A stretch of 64,000 nucleotides of DNA from Anaerolineae bacterium (lineage in GTDB: Bacteria; Chloroflexota; Anaerolineae; Aggregatilineales; Phototrophicaceae). The position numbers were made by a program, and so were the translations under genes. Each line of letters begins with the position of its first letter. Within the stretch, counting starts at the first letter, position 1. The notes beneath the pieces are model-generated. The model saw only the letters and a program-made list of their open reading frames with translations. It was not told where the DNA came from and did not search any database. Positions 1 to 9,060 of this stretch are shown in pieces. The DNA lies in the NCBI GenBank assembly GCA_022821805.1, contig JAJECX010000036.1:33508-97507 (forward strand), in the 5' to 3' direction.

Positions 1-1142
1 GTGAACATTCGATCCCGCCAAACGAGCGCTAGCAAGACCATAATCGCGAATAGATTGATACTGACCGCCGTCAGATACGCGTAACTGAACCGACCAAATA
101 CCTGGGGATCGTTACTTTGCTGAGACCATAGAATCGGAACGAAGAGGAGTTGCATAATCAATGCGAAGGCATGGGGAGCTTTAGTGGCGCGCAATCTACG
201 CGATGCTGATTCAACCGAGAAGTGATTGCCCGCACTTAATGTCAAGAATAGCGCGGCGAACGCGACCAGCATAAATCCGGCGAAACTTTTCTGCTGTCCC
301 GCGTAGAGCAATGTCTCGTCCAATGCGCGGCCGATGAGAATGAAAATGTCCCGAAGCGGCAGCGAAAAGATACTGGTGTCAACCGACGCTGAACTGCGAG
401 TCACAAAACCGGGCGCGCTTACTTGCAACGCTAGACTGGCGAATGACGCAAGCAATGCTGCCAAAGTGAGCGCGAGATACGATCTGCGATTCGGACCTGC
501 TGGGAAAAACATAAGGAATATCGCGATGAGAGCCACGGCTGAAAGTTGAAAAACGAGATACATTTCTGAAAAGCCCGCATTTACAAAAGCGTAGACGGCG
601 CTGGCAATCGCCGCCATTAGCAGCTGAAAATTGCCGCGAAGCCGGCGCACCGCCTCCACCGCCAGCGAAATGCCGAGCAGAAACATCCCCGCGGGCCACA
701 TGTACACCACTGCCGATGTGAACCAATGGAAGGTGTGCGGTGTGTAAATCCCATTGATAGTCGCCGCCATCATGAGCGAGGCCAAGGCGACGACCATCGC
801 TCGCCGATACTCCTGTATGCTCAGGTGAGCCAAGACCGTATTGGCGACCCAGCTGAAAGCGACAAAGCCAGTCGCGATAAGTGTGAAGGAAAAAAATGGC
901 GGCGCCGCAACGCCTAACGGCGCAAGCACGCCATACAGTAGAAAGTTACTGTAACCGCCGTTCCAGAGTCCTCGCCAATAGAGCATCGCCTCCCAGGCGC
1001 CGATTCTCAGCGGCAACGCGAGATTGACGTAGTCGTCCGCATGCAGCCGCGTGCTTAGGCCGAAAAAGGTGAAAAGCAAGAGCGGGACCAGCGCGAGCGC
1101 GACGCCAAATGCCACCGCCACTCGTTTGTCAATTCCGGTCAA
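1..1142 (-). CDS. Polytopic membrane protein, GT-C/DUF6056-like (3' end beyond window)
   Basis: The frame is open from a TTG codon at 1142 to the window edge (about 380 codons). A GGGAG sequence lies about 8 bases before the TTG, which decides the start. The product is very hydrophobic with many membrane segments. After the first segment it has an Asp-Asp-Tyr motif (STRLHADDY), as in membrane glycosyltransferases of the GT-C type and in DUF6056. It is clearly paralogous to the next gene: both share WNGGYSNFLLYG and YAFVNAG(F/Y)SEM. The function is probably transfer of lipid-linked sugars at the outer face of the membrane, but this is inferred from topology and the DDY motif only. Confidence 0.75.
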   Translation of the reverse strand, partial: MTGIDKRVAVAFGVALALVPLLLFTFFGLSTRLHADDYVNLALPLRIGAWEAMLYWRGLWNGGYSNFLLYGVLAPLGVAAPPFFSFTLIATGFVAFSWVANTVLAHLSIQEYRRAMVVALASLMMAATINGIYTPHTFHWFTSAVVYMWPAGMFLLGISLAVEAVRRLRGNFQLLMAAIASAVYAFVNAGFSEMYLVFQLSAVALIAIFLMFFPAGPNRRSYLALTLAALLASFASLALQVSAPGFVTRSSASVDTSIFSLPLRDIFILIGRALDETLLYAGQQKSFAGFMLVAFAALFLTLSAGNHFSVESASRRLRATKAPHAFALIMQLLFVPILWSQQSNDPQVFGRFSYAYLTAVSINLFAIMVLLALVWRDRMF

Positions 1143-1342
1143 GCTAAATTCTCCCGTAAAGCAGGCGCCTTGCTGCGCGAACATCTAGTCGAGCAAGTCT
1201 CGTCAGCCCTTTCGCCGCAAACTTTGACGCTCGCGGCTTTTGTCCGCGCGACGAAGCCGATCAGCGTTTCAATTCGCTCTATCGGTTGGTACAAATGCAG
1301 GATGCTTACAATAACGCCCTTGGCTTCGAGCATGCCAATCCC

Positions 1343-3270
1343 TTAGCCGCGTCCGGTCTTGTTTATTACCAGACAGATCACATTGATACCCGGCTCTTCT
1401 CTCACATTCGCTTCTGGGGATCGGCAGTCTTCAGTTAACTTCCTCATATCTAGTCCGTAGAATAGCATGGATCGCCAGTCTAGGGATGTGCTCTTATACT
1501 TGGGAGGCGCGCTGCCCAGGTGATCTGTAACGAGGCGCGGAAAACTCTTCGTGTATACGGCCGGATCACCCGCGTCACGCAGCCTGATGATCTCCTGATG
1601 CGTTGATTCCCAGATATCGACATCGCCGCTAGTATAGGCAATCCGTGGCGCTTGTCCTATCGCAATGCCGGCTGCAATCGCAGATGCCACAATTAGGCTG
1701 AACAGCCTTATCAATCGACTCCAGATCGGCTTGGCATCGGTCAAACAGCATCCGCGCTGAATCAAGGCGCCAAGCGCAAGGCCATTCATAACCCCGGCAA
1801 TCATAAACGCGAATGTCGTCGAAGCGAGCGTTCGTTTGACGACGTAACCTGCCCCAAACATCTTGACAGCCAACAGCGCGGCTAGGATTACAAGCGCGCA
1901 ACCAGTAATGTATACGGTAGCCATTAAAAGCCTGTTGAAGCGTGGCTGGGCGACGGTCACTGTCAACTGGCTTGCAAGCATAATGAGCATAGACACAGCT
2001 GTGATGAACAGGTAGGACGACGCTTTGTAGTGAATGGCGCGAAGCTGCGTCAATGCGAATAGCGCACAAACCACGAGCAACACTGAACTGCAATATACCA
2101 TCAAGCCACTTCGTCTGTTGAGCGCTCTATCGAGCAAATCGCGTCGCCACAGGATAGACGGCAAGACCGCGATCAACAGCAAATTGATACCGACGACTGT
2201 CATAAAGCCATAGCTGAATCGGCCCAATAGCTGAATGTTGTCGCTGCTGTGTGACCACGGAACCGGAAAGAAAAGAAGCTGAACAGTCAAAGCAAAAACA
2301 TGGGAGCAGCGGCGCCCCGCAATCGCTGCATTATCGAATCAGCCGGGACGCGCCTGCCCGCCGACAAAGTCAGGAACATACCGGCAAACATGACCAACAT
2401 GAATCCGGCGATGGCTTCCTGATGCCCGGCATAGAGCAATGTCAAATTCAGCGTGCGGTCGACTAGTTGAAGCGGCTCGCGTATCGGCGTCACAATGTAT
2501 GTGTCATTGATCGACATCGAACTGCGGATCGCGAAACCAGGCGAACTCAATTGCATAGCCAAGCCTGCGAATGTGCCAAGGCAAGCTGCGAGAGCGAGGA
2601 TGAGCAAACTATTTCGATTCGGACTGGCCAGAAACAGCAGGACGTAAATTGTGATCAGCGCCACAGTTGTGAGCTGGAAAATGAGAAACATTTCGGAATA
2701 GCCAGCATTGACGAAGGCATAAAGCGCGGCCGCAATCGCCGCCAATACATGCCCACGCTTGCCCCGCAGCCGGCGCGCCGTCTCCGCTGCCAGTGCGATG
2801 CCGAGCAGCAACATCGCAACCGGCCAAGTGTACACCACCGCCGCCGTAAGCCAATAAAATGCTTGCGCTATATGGAACCCGTTAATCGTTGCTGTGACCG
2901 CGAGCGCGGCCAATGCGACTACGATCGGTCCGCGCCCTTTGCCAATTCTGAGACAAGCCAAAGCCGTGTTAATCAGCCAGCCGTATGCGACAAATGCGGA
3001 CGTGATGGTGATCAGCGAAAATAGCGCCGGCGCCGCGGTGCCCAGAGGCGTCAGCAGGCCATAAAGAAGGAAATTGCTGTAACCGCCGTTCCAGGTTTCG
3101 CGCCAGGCTAGCATCGACTCCCAAGTACCTATGCTCTGCACCAATCCGAGATATGCGTAGTCGTCGGCCAGGAGCCGTGTGCTTAGCCCGAAATACGTAA
3201 ACAGCAATAACGGAATCAGCGCCAGCGCGACCCCTATCGTGACCGCCGCTCGTTTGCCAGTTTCAGTCAC
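1343..3270 (-). pseudogene. Frameshifted paralogue of the GT-C/DUF6056-like membrane protein
   Basis: Two frames together make one gene. The first runs from ATG 3270 to a stop at 2287 (327 codons). The second runs from 2290 to 1343 (315 codons). The preceding paralogue reads through this point as RLRATKAPHAFALIMQLL. Here the same stretch reads RLRGAAAP and then shifts, and adding one C to the CCC run near 2301-2303 restores APHVFALTVQLLFFPV. The whole gene would be about 642 residues with the DDY motif near residue 37. The two pieces overlap by ATGA, so translation coupling of two half-proteins cannot be excluded. A homopolymer sequencing or assembly error is the other explanation. Confidence 0.8.
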
Positions 3271-3369
3271 TCCGACTCCTCCGATATGATCGCCTGCGCG
3301 CTGTGCTCAAGCGATCGAATTAACAATTTTGCCTGGCCCCGCGTCGCGATCCAACCTCGCGCTTCTGTT

Positions 3370-4722
3370 CTAATCGACGGGAATACTGTATTCGCTGCGC
3401 TCCCACATTCGCGCTACCCGTCCAGCGGCGTCCAGTTCAAAGCGCAGCGTCTCGTTTGATTGTCCCTCTTCGCAAAGCGCGAAAACGCCCTCTACCTCGG
3501 TTGGCTCCAGCGTCGTCGCCGGCGCGTCGATGAAGTCAAGGCTGATCAGCTGCAATTTGCCACCGCGAACAATCACTTTCGTGCGCGCCCAATCGCTTTC
3601 GTATTCGCCCAGATATTTCTCCCATTCCGCCTTGGCCTCCGGCGCCTCTTCCGCCGTCGCTTTGATGATCTCGGGCAGGATGAGCTGATACGCTTGATTC
3701 ACATAAGCTTGCGGATCGCTTCCCAGCGAGTTGGTCAGGACGATCACGCCGGTCTTATGCTCGCGGCAGACGCTGAACGCGGTCAGGTAACCGGGGTAGC
3801 CGCCGCCATGCCCGCTGATGACCCAGTCCTTGACCCGGTAAAGCCCCATGCCCAAGCCATAGCCGCCATCCCAGCCTGCGTCCAGCCAGTGAATTCGGTG
3901 CATGTCAAGCAGCGAATATGGAGAGAGCGCCTTGTCGCCCGTCAAGCCAAGATGGAAGCCGGCATACTTCACCAGGTCGTTGACCGATGAGGCGAAATTC
4001 GCCGACGCCTCGAAGCCATTCATCAGCCAGAAGGGCAGGGCATCGCGCTTATAGCCGTCTTTCTCGCGCGTGTAACCGGTCGCCAAGCGCGGATCATCGA
4101 CGCTGGGAACGGGCCGCGTCTCGCCCATGCCCAGCGGATCCAGCACCTGCTCCCGCAAGTAGGTCGCCCAGGGCTGCCCCGCAACCGCTTCAATAATGCC
4201 GCCAAGCAGCGAGTAGCCGAGATTGCTGTAGGCGAATTTCTCGTAAGGCGGGCGGGTTGCTGCCCGCGCTTTCGTATCCTTGATGAATTCGTCCCAAGCC
4301 GGCGCCTCGCATTCCGTCCACATGGGGTTCGCTGAATCACGTGGCAAGCCGGAAGTATGCGTCAGCAAATTGCGAATGGTGATCGCCGGCGCGTCCTGGT
4401 AGCGCAAGTCGAACCAATCCAGATGCTGGGAGACCGCGTCATCCAGGCTCAGCAGCCCGGCATCGCGCAGCTGCAGGATGCCAGTTGCGGTGAAGGTCTT
4501 GGTGATGCTGGCAATGCGGAAGCGCGTGTCCAGCGTAACCGGCGCGCCCGTCTCGAGATCGGCGCAGCCGTAGCCGGCGCCCCAGAGCAATTCGCCCCGG
4601 TAAACGACGCCGATCGCCAGACCCGGTTGATGCCACTGCTTCACGCGGTGCGCGACCCAGCTGTCAAGGATGTCCACCGCGGTCGCCAGGTCGGCGTTTT
4701 CTTTCAGAAGGGAAACTGTCAT
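3370..4722 (-). CDS. Serine hydrolase, beta-lactamase/penicillin-binding-protein-like (class C fold)
   Basis: A 450-residue protein of the beta-lactamase family (Pfam Beta-lactamase). The SxxK motif is SITK (Ser near 72), the Tyr motif is YSN (near 165), and an HGGG motif stands in place of the KTG triad before a small C-terminal domain of about 100 residues. Such proteins are usually esterases, D-aminopeptidases or cell-wall hydrolases rather than true beta-lactamases. No signal peptide is visible, so it may act in the cytoplasm. An in-frame TTG exists at 4731, but the ATG at 4722 begins the conserved part and is preferred; neither has a strong ribosome binding site. It stands alone, upstream of nothing on its strand except the membrane paralogues. 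Confidence 0.88.
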   Translation of the reverse strand: MTVSLLKENADLATAVDILDSWVAHRVKQWHQPGLAIGVVYRGELLWGAGYGCADLETGAPVTLDTRFRIASITKTFTATGILQLRDAGLLSLDDAVSQHLDWFDLRYQDAPAITIRNLLTHTSGLPRDSANPMWTECEAPAWDEFIKDTKARAATRPPYEKFAYSNLGYSLLGGIIEAVAGQPWATYLREQVLDPLGMGETRPVPSVDDPRLATGYTREKDGYKRDALPFWLMNGFEASANFASSVNDLVKYAGFHLGLTGDKALSPYSLLDMHRIHWLDAGWDGGYGLGMGLYRVKDWVISGHGGGYPGYLTAFSVCREHKTGVIVLTNSLGSDPQAYVNQAYQLILPEIIKATAEEAPEAKAEWEKYLGEYESDWARTKVIVRGGKLQLISLDFIDAPATTLEPTEVEGVFALCEEGQSNETLRFELDAAGRVARMWERSEYSIPVD

Positions 4723-4817
4723 CGCTATCAATACTCATATCATGCGGAATCACGCGTCGCAACATCGTAGCGCACTGTCTGCCTATTTTACAGCGGTTGC
4801 GATTTTGAACAGCGAAT

Positions 4818-4890
4818 GTAGGGGCGACTGCCGGTCGGTGTCGAAGGGCGATGGCGGCGGTCGGCGCCCGCGCGGCCCGTTGAGTCGCCC
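4818..4890. repeat. Dispersed GTAGGGGCGACT ... AGTCGCCC hairpin repeat
   Basis: GTAGGGGCGACT begins at 4818 and the inverted arm AGTCGCCC ends at 4890, with a variable 50-base GC-rich interior. Related copies lie near 12976, 16515, 21621, 31959 and 43535 in this window. It sits in the gap between the serine hydrolase and the sulfatase. Confidence 0.7.
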
Positions 4891-4963
4891 GCAATTCTTA
4901 TCGTGTATCACTTGAACGAAGCAGTCGGTCTGCCCGGTCAAGCCTCTCGGAAGCAGCGCAATC

Positions 4964-6325
4964 TCAAATCCCGGTCACATCAATGAACCAGCGCTCCAAG
5001 TCCGCCTCCAGCGCCGCCACCCTTTGTGGATGCTGCTCCGCCAGGTCCTGCCGCTCAAAGGGATCTTCGGCGATATTGAAGAGCAGCGGGGACGGCGGAT
5101 CGGGAATCGTCCGATCTGGCGCTGGCGCGCGAACGATGTCATCATAGCGCTCGGGGAAGTATTTGACCGCATGGTCGTGGGCAGTATCGACCGGGCTGAC
5201 TTCCATCGCTTCCGCGATGCGCGGACGCAGCAGCTTCCAGTCGCCATCGCGAATGGCGGCGTTGCAGCTGCCCAGCGGCACATAGCGATTCCACTGCCAG
5301 CAGCGCTGCGGATAATCATCGCCGCCGTCGCCGCGCAAGACCGGCGTGATATCGACGCCGTCCAGCGCGAGCTCAGCCGGCGCATCGACCTGCGCCATGC
5401 TCAGCAGCGTGGGAAACCAATCGGTGAAATGCGCCATGTCGCTTATGCGCTTCCCGCCATCGACTCCATCGTTCCAGCGAATGATCAGCGGAACGCGGAT
5501 GCCGCCTTCGTAGGTATTGCCTTTAGAGCCGTTGAAGCCATAGTTGTAGCGCGTCTGCGAAAAACCGTTCCACGTACCGAAAGCCGGTCCATTGTCGCTG
5601 GTGAAAATCAGAATGGTATTGTCCCCGATGCCTAGGTCACTCAGTTTCTCGTCGATCCGCCCGATGCCTGCGTCCATCACTTCGATCATCGCGTAGATCA
5701 AACTGACGCCCAGGCTGAAGCCCATCTCGACATATTTCTGCGCCAGCGCATCGGGCGCCTCCAGCGGGAAGTGCGGTGCGTTATAAGCCAGCTGCAAGAA
5801 GAAAGGCTCGCGGTGATGCCGCTCAATGAAGTCAAGGGCGGCATCGCTGAAGACATCGGTCAGGTAGGTTTGCCCGTCGCCGTATTCGATGCTGCCATTG
5901 CGATCCAGCCGATAGCGATAAAAAGGATTCCAGCCGCCTTGAAAGCCGACAAATTCCTGGAAGCCGCGCGAGCGCGGATGATAACGCCGGTCGAGCGCGC
6001 CATTATGCCATTTTCCGATCAGCCCGGTGGCGTAACCGGCGCTGCCCAGGACATCGGCCATGGTCGTCTCATTCAATCGCAGGCGATCCAGTCCGCGCGC
6101 TTCCAGCGTATCAATGCTGCCGGTGCGATGGGAGTAGCGCCCGGTCATCAGCGCCGCCCGCGCTGGCGTGCAGACGGGCGCCGCCGAGTAATGCTGCGTC
6201 AGGCAGACGCCTTCGTCCACCAAGGCATCAAGCGTTGGCGTACAGGATATCTGGTCGTTGAACACGCCAAAATCGCCGTAACCCATGTCGTCGGCGATAA
6301 TGAGGATGATATTCGGTTTGCTCAT
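4964..6325 (-). CDS. Sulfatase (arylsulfatase family, Cys-type)
   Basis: A 453-residue sulfatase. The metal site IIADDMGYGDFG lies at residues 9-20 and the signature C-T-P-A-R begins at Cys52; this cysteine is converted to formylglycine in active enzymes of the family. Other family elements are KWHNG (near 115), FTSDNGP (near 245) and a C-terminal subdomain. It hydrolyses sulfate esters, probably of polysaccharides or other organic sulfates. No clear signal peptide is present. The ATG overlaps the stop of the upstream FHA gene by four bases (ATGA), so the two are co-translated. No formylglycine-generating enzyme is encoded in this window. Confidence 0.94.
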   Translation of the reverse strand: MSKPNIILIIADDMGYGDFGVFNDQISCTPTLDALVDEGVCLTQHYSAAPVCTPARAALMTGRYSHRTGSIDTLEARGLDRLRLNETTMADVLGSAGYATGLIGKWHNGALDRRYHPRSRGFQEFVGFQGGWNPFYRYRLDRNGSIEYGDGQTYLTDVFSDAALDFIERHHREPFFLQLAYNAPHFPLEAPDALAQKYVEMGFSLGVSLIYAMIEVMDAGIGRIDEKLSDLGIGDNTILIFTSDNGPAFGTWNGFSQTRYNYGFNGSKGNTYEGGIRVPLIIRWNDGVDGGKRISDMAHFTDWFPTLLSMAQVDAPAELALDGVDITPVLRGDGGDDYPQRCWQWNRYVPLGSCNAAIRDGDWKLLRPRIAEAMEVSPVDTAHDHAVKYFPERYDDIVRAPAPDRTIPDPPSPLLFNIAEDPFERQDLAEQHPQRVAALEADLERWFIDVTGI

Positions 6326-7047
6326 GAGATTCCGTTGATTTCCTTTTGTCCATTGGAAGGCTGTAAGGGGAAGCCGGTGTGGAACACGGTCAAGGTGCCG
6401 CCGAACATAATGCGATCGCCATCGCGCAGCTGCTGCGCCTTGCCGCCGGTTATCGGCTGGCTGTTGACCGATGTGCCATTGATGCTGCCCAGATCAAAGA
6501 GTTTCCACTGCTGATCCTCTTTCACCAGAAAGGCGTGCGGGCGCGAAACCGTCGGGTCTTGCAGGGCGATCTCCCAATTTGAACTCGGCGTCGAGCGGCC
6601 GATGTACAACTCGTCTTTCAGCAGCGCAAACATCTGGCCCCGTTGCGGACCTCTAGTGATGCGCAGGCTGGCGCGGTCGCCGGCAACTGCGGACACGCGC
6701 TCGACCGCCTCCGGTCCCGCCTCGTCGCTTGGCGAAAGCAGCTTGAGCACGGAGACGAAAAGGTGCAGCTCATCGCCGATCGAAAGTGGATTCATGCCGT
6801 AGACTTGCACGCCATTGACAAAGGTGCCGTTGGCGCTGCCGACATCGTCTACCGAAAAGGCGCCGTCTTCGCAGGCGACTATCGCGTGCTCCCGCGAAAC
6901 ATGTCCCTCGCTGATTTGAATGTCGTTGCTTGCCGAACGCCCGATTTTGATGCGGTCACCTTCGCGCAGGGGGTGTTCGTTTGCGCTGCCGCTGAAGGGA
7001 TCCAGCCAAACCAGCTTTGCCAGCGGTTCCCTCGTTTCCTCGTTCAT
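6322..7047 (-). CDS. Tandem FHA-domain protein
   Basis: A 241-residue soluble protein with two forkhead-associated domains. The first spans about residues 30-100, with GRSASND, SREHA and SANGTFVNG. The second spans about 145-215, with GRSTPSSN, SRPHA and SINGTSVN. FHA domains bind phosphothreonine peptides, so this is probably a scaffold read out by a Ser/Thr kinase; an atypical kinase-like protein lies at 47973 but no link is proven. It is the first gene of a two-gene operon with the sulfatase, an unusual pairing. The linker between the FHA domains has no other recognisable domain. Confidence 0.92.
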   Translation of the reverse strand: MNEETREPLAKLVWLDPFSGSANEHPLREGDRIKIGRSASNDIQISEGHVSREHAIVACEDGAFSVDDVGSANGTFVNGVQVYGMNPLSIGDELHLFVSVLKLLSPSDEAGPEAVERVSAVAGDRASLRITRGPQRGQMFALLKDELYIGRSTPSSNWEIALQDPTVSRPHAFLVKEDQQWKLFDLGSINGTSVNSQPITGGKAQQLRDGDRIMFGGTLTVFHTGFPLQPSNGQKEINGIS

Positions 7048-7160
7048 TGCTCCGGTCCTGAACCACGTCTATCTCTGCCTATATTGTAGCATAGGCAAGC
7101 GTCGGCGCGCGTTCGCTGGCGGGATATGCGTATGGCTTTGGCGGAAGATTCGGGGCGAAG

Positions 7161-7658
7161 CTAGTCGGCGGCCAGCAATTGAGCAATGTAATCCGGGCAG
7201 AGTTCGTGGATTGTTAGGCCGTGTTCCGTCAGCGAATCTTTGTCCATTGCCCAATCGCTGTCCGTCGCATTGTATATCGGGGCATAGGGCTCACATTGAG
7301 TGGCAACGGCGACAAACTTTCTATCCTTGCCATGAGTTAGATCAAATGTTGGCGGTAAGATGGCGAAATCGTCCAAGTCAAGCTGAATTGCCTTAAGCAC
7401 GAGTCGGTGAAAAAGCCGGCCAGTGAGTTCGTTAAGCAGGTTCTCTGCCACACCACCGGGTCGGACATTGTTGCGGTACTCTGTCAAAATCGCGTGTGTA
7501 TCGTAGCTGTCTACAACCAAGCTATCTTCGCCAGCGATGAATTGTTCGAGCCACTGCTGGCATGAGATAATGCATTGCTTTTCTTCGTCAGTTTCAGTTT
7601 CCGCTACGACTTCATCAACCTTCACCCAAACGTTGGTATCAACCACCACTTCCGACAA
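7161..7658 (-). CDS. PIN-like nuclease partner of ATPase (module 1)
   Basis: A 165-residue protein beginning with a PIN-domain style Asp motif (VVVDTNVW, Asp7). It has a second acidic motif ILTEYRNN (Glu60), a third DRKFVAVA (Asp112) and a fourth NATDSDW (Asp133/135), in the order expected for PIN metal-dependent RNases. Overall similarity to well-known PIN proteins is weak, so the assignment is by motif. It overlaps the 3' end of the upstream ATPase gene by 20 bases and is surely co-expressed. A diverged homologue with the same motifs follows the second ATPase at 34008. Likely role: effector nuclease or toxin controlled by the ATPase. Confidence 0.72.
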   Translation of the reverse strand: MSEVVVDTNVWVKVDEVVAETETDEEKQCIISCQQWLEQFIAGEDSLVVDSYDTHAILTEYRNNVRPGGVAENLLNELTGRLFHRLVLKAIQLDLDDFAILPPTFDLTHGKDRKFVAVATQCEPYAPIYNATDSDWAMDKDSLTEHGLTIHELCPDYIAQLLAAD

Positions 7659-8976
7659 TTTCCAGCTCCTGACTTCGACGTTCGAGTGCTGCTTTCAGCA
7701 TAGTATGCAAATCCCCGCTGATGTCGCCCATGAATTTCTCGGGCCAATTCGAGATTTGACCAAAGCGGTCTACATCAACCTCGTCAATCGTCGCGCCGCC
7801 CTCGCCCGGCTGGCAGTAGTACATCTTGATGTTTTCCGGATTGGCAAATTCTGAGTCCGCCTCGGCGATGCGCCGCTGCAAGCGCCGGACGATATGCTCG
7901 CTGTGGCTCTCGACGATGAGTTGTAGATTGCGCTTTTCGGCGACTTCCAGCAACAGGTCGGCAAGTGCCGCCTGCGCGTTGGGGTGGAGGTGGAGTTCGG
8001 GTTGTTCCAGCAGGATGATTGAGCCTTCAGGCGCGGAAAGGAGCATGGTGACGACCGGCAGCGCTTGAGAGACGCCGAAGCCGACATCCATAAGCGAGCT
8101 TTCCACGCCGGCTAACGTAGCGGTGGCTTCATATCGTCGTTCAATGTTGTCAACAGGTTTAACGTCGAACGACTCTACGAGGTCTAGATATTCCAGTCGA
8201 TTTTCAACCTCTCGCAGAAGAGCGCCGTCATCTCGGGATGAGGCAATCAAATGCTCAATTGTTTGCTCGCCATTGGGTTCAATCACGGAGGGCTTGCTGC
8301 CGGTCCAGAGGTATTGTCGCTTTGGGTAACCTCGAAGGTGACCAAGATAAATCAGGCAGGTCATCAATTGCTGAAACTCCAAGGAGTAAACTGGAAAGCT
8401 CCAGTCCTTTCGAGAGGGCAAAATGAAACAGCTTTGCGGCGGAGGGAAACCCCCAACTTCGTAGTCTGAGTCCCAGCCAGTCATCCACAACGCGTAGCTT
8501 CCGTCTTCCTTGTATTTTAGCCAATACGATTCTATGGGTTGTCCATCTTCTATCGTAGAGTAGGCTAACTTGTTGATGAAGATGCCGTTCCTCATTCGCC
8601 ATTCGACGTCATATCGAATGGTCTTGCCGATATTAAAGTGATCTTCCGGATCTTCCACCCAAATCGCGCCGTCTCGTCTAGACAATATGACGCCAGTCTT
8701 CTCCCAAGTAAGACTCACCGAAATGTCCCGGTCTGTCTGGTGTGAATACGCTAAATCCTGATAACTGCCGAAATAAAAATAATCCCTCGGTCTTCCTCCA
8801 AAGTTGATATGCTGCCCCGGATCAAATCCCCGCGCCGTCTGCTTTAACATCAACAGCGACTGCAATATCGCCGTCTTGCCCGAGCTATTCGTCCCAAACA
8901 GCAGCGTGATCGGCGCAAGCTCAATATCCAACTCTTTCCAGCACTTGAAATTCGACAGCCCAATTCTGCGGAGCAT
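7639..8976 (-). CDS. ABC/OLD-type AAA ATPase with DUF3696 C-terminus (module 1)
   Basis: A 445-residue ATPase of the AAA_15/21 (SMC/OLD-like) group. The Walker A is GTNSSGKT (residues 28-35). The Walker B with its following motif is IILLEQPELHLHP, and the H-loop-like segment is VESHSEHIVRRLQRR. The C-terminus DVDRFGQISNWPEKF matches DUF3696. There is no TOPRIM domain, unlike OLD or GajA, so nuclease activity must come from the partner gene. It is 451 versus 445 residues and near-identical in motifs to the ATPase at 34528. It is a solo promoter gene with the PIN-like gene overlapping its end. Confidence 0.93.
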   Translation of the reverse strand: MLRRIGLSNFKCWKELDIELAPITLLFGTNSSGKTAILQSLLMLKQTARGFDPGQHINFGGRPRDYFYFGSYQDLAYSHQTDRDISVSLTWEKTGVILSRRDGAIWVEDPEDHFNIGKTIRYDVEWRMRNGIFINKLAYSTIEDGQPIESYWLKYKEDGSYALWMTGWDSDYEVGGFPPPQSCFILPSRKDWSFPVYSLEFQQLMTCLIYLGHLRGYPKRQYLWTGSKPSVIEPNGEQTIEHLIASSRDDGALLREVENRLEYLDLVESFDVKPVDNIERRYEATATLAGVESSLMDVGFGVSQALPVVTMLLSAPEGSIILLEQPELHLHPNAQAALADLLLEVAEKRNLQLIVESHSEHIVRRLQRRIAEADSEFANPENIKMYYCQPGEGGATIDEVDVDRFGQISNWPEKFMGDISGDLHTMLKAALERRSQELEIVGSGG

Positions 8977-9033
8977 GATGCACTCTCTCTCGCCAGTATG
9001 CGCTCATTATAGCAAAGTGGAAATAAAGCCAGA

Positions 9034-9060
9034 ATGTAGGAGCGTCGCGACGTCGCCTAC
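9034..9060. repeat. Variant of the GTAGGGGCGAC hairpin repeat overlapping a gene end
   Basis: GTAGGAGCG-TCGCGA-CGTCGCCTAC forms an imperfect palindrome. Its right end contains the stop codon of the LCP gene at 9057-9059. It resembles the dispersed repeat family but is more diverged. Confidence 0.45.

Noticed and set aside
1139..1333. 64-codon minus-strand frame just before the first membrane gene, ending in TTGA overlap
   Set aside because: No recognised similarity and low-quality composition; it may be the remnant of another gene but I cannot support it.
5771..6514. Plus-strand frame opposite the sulfatase and FHA genes
   Set aside because: Shadow of two well-supported minus-strand genes.
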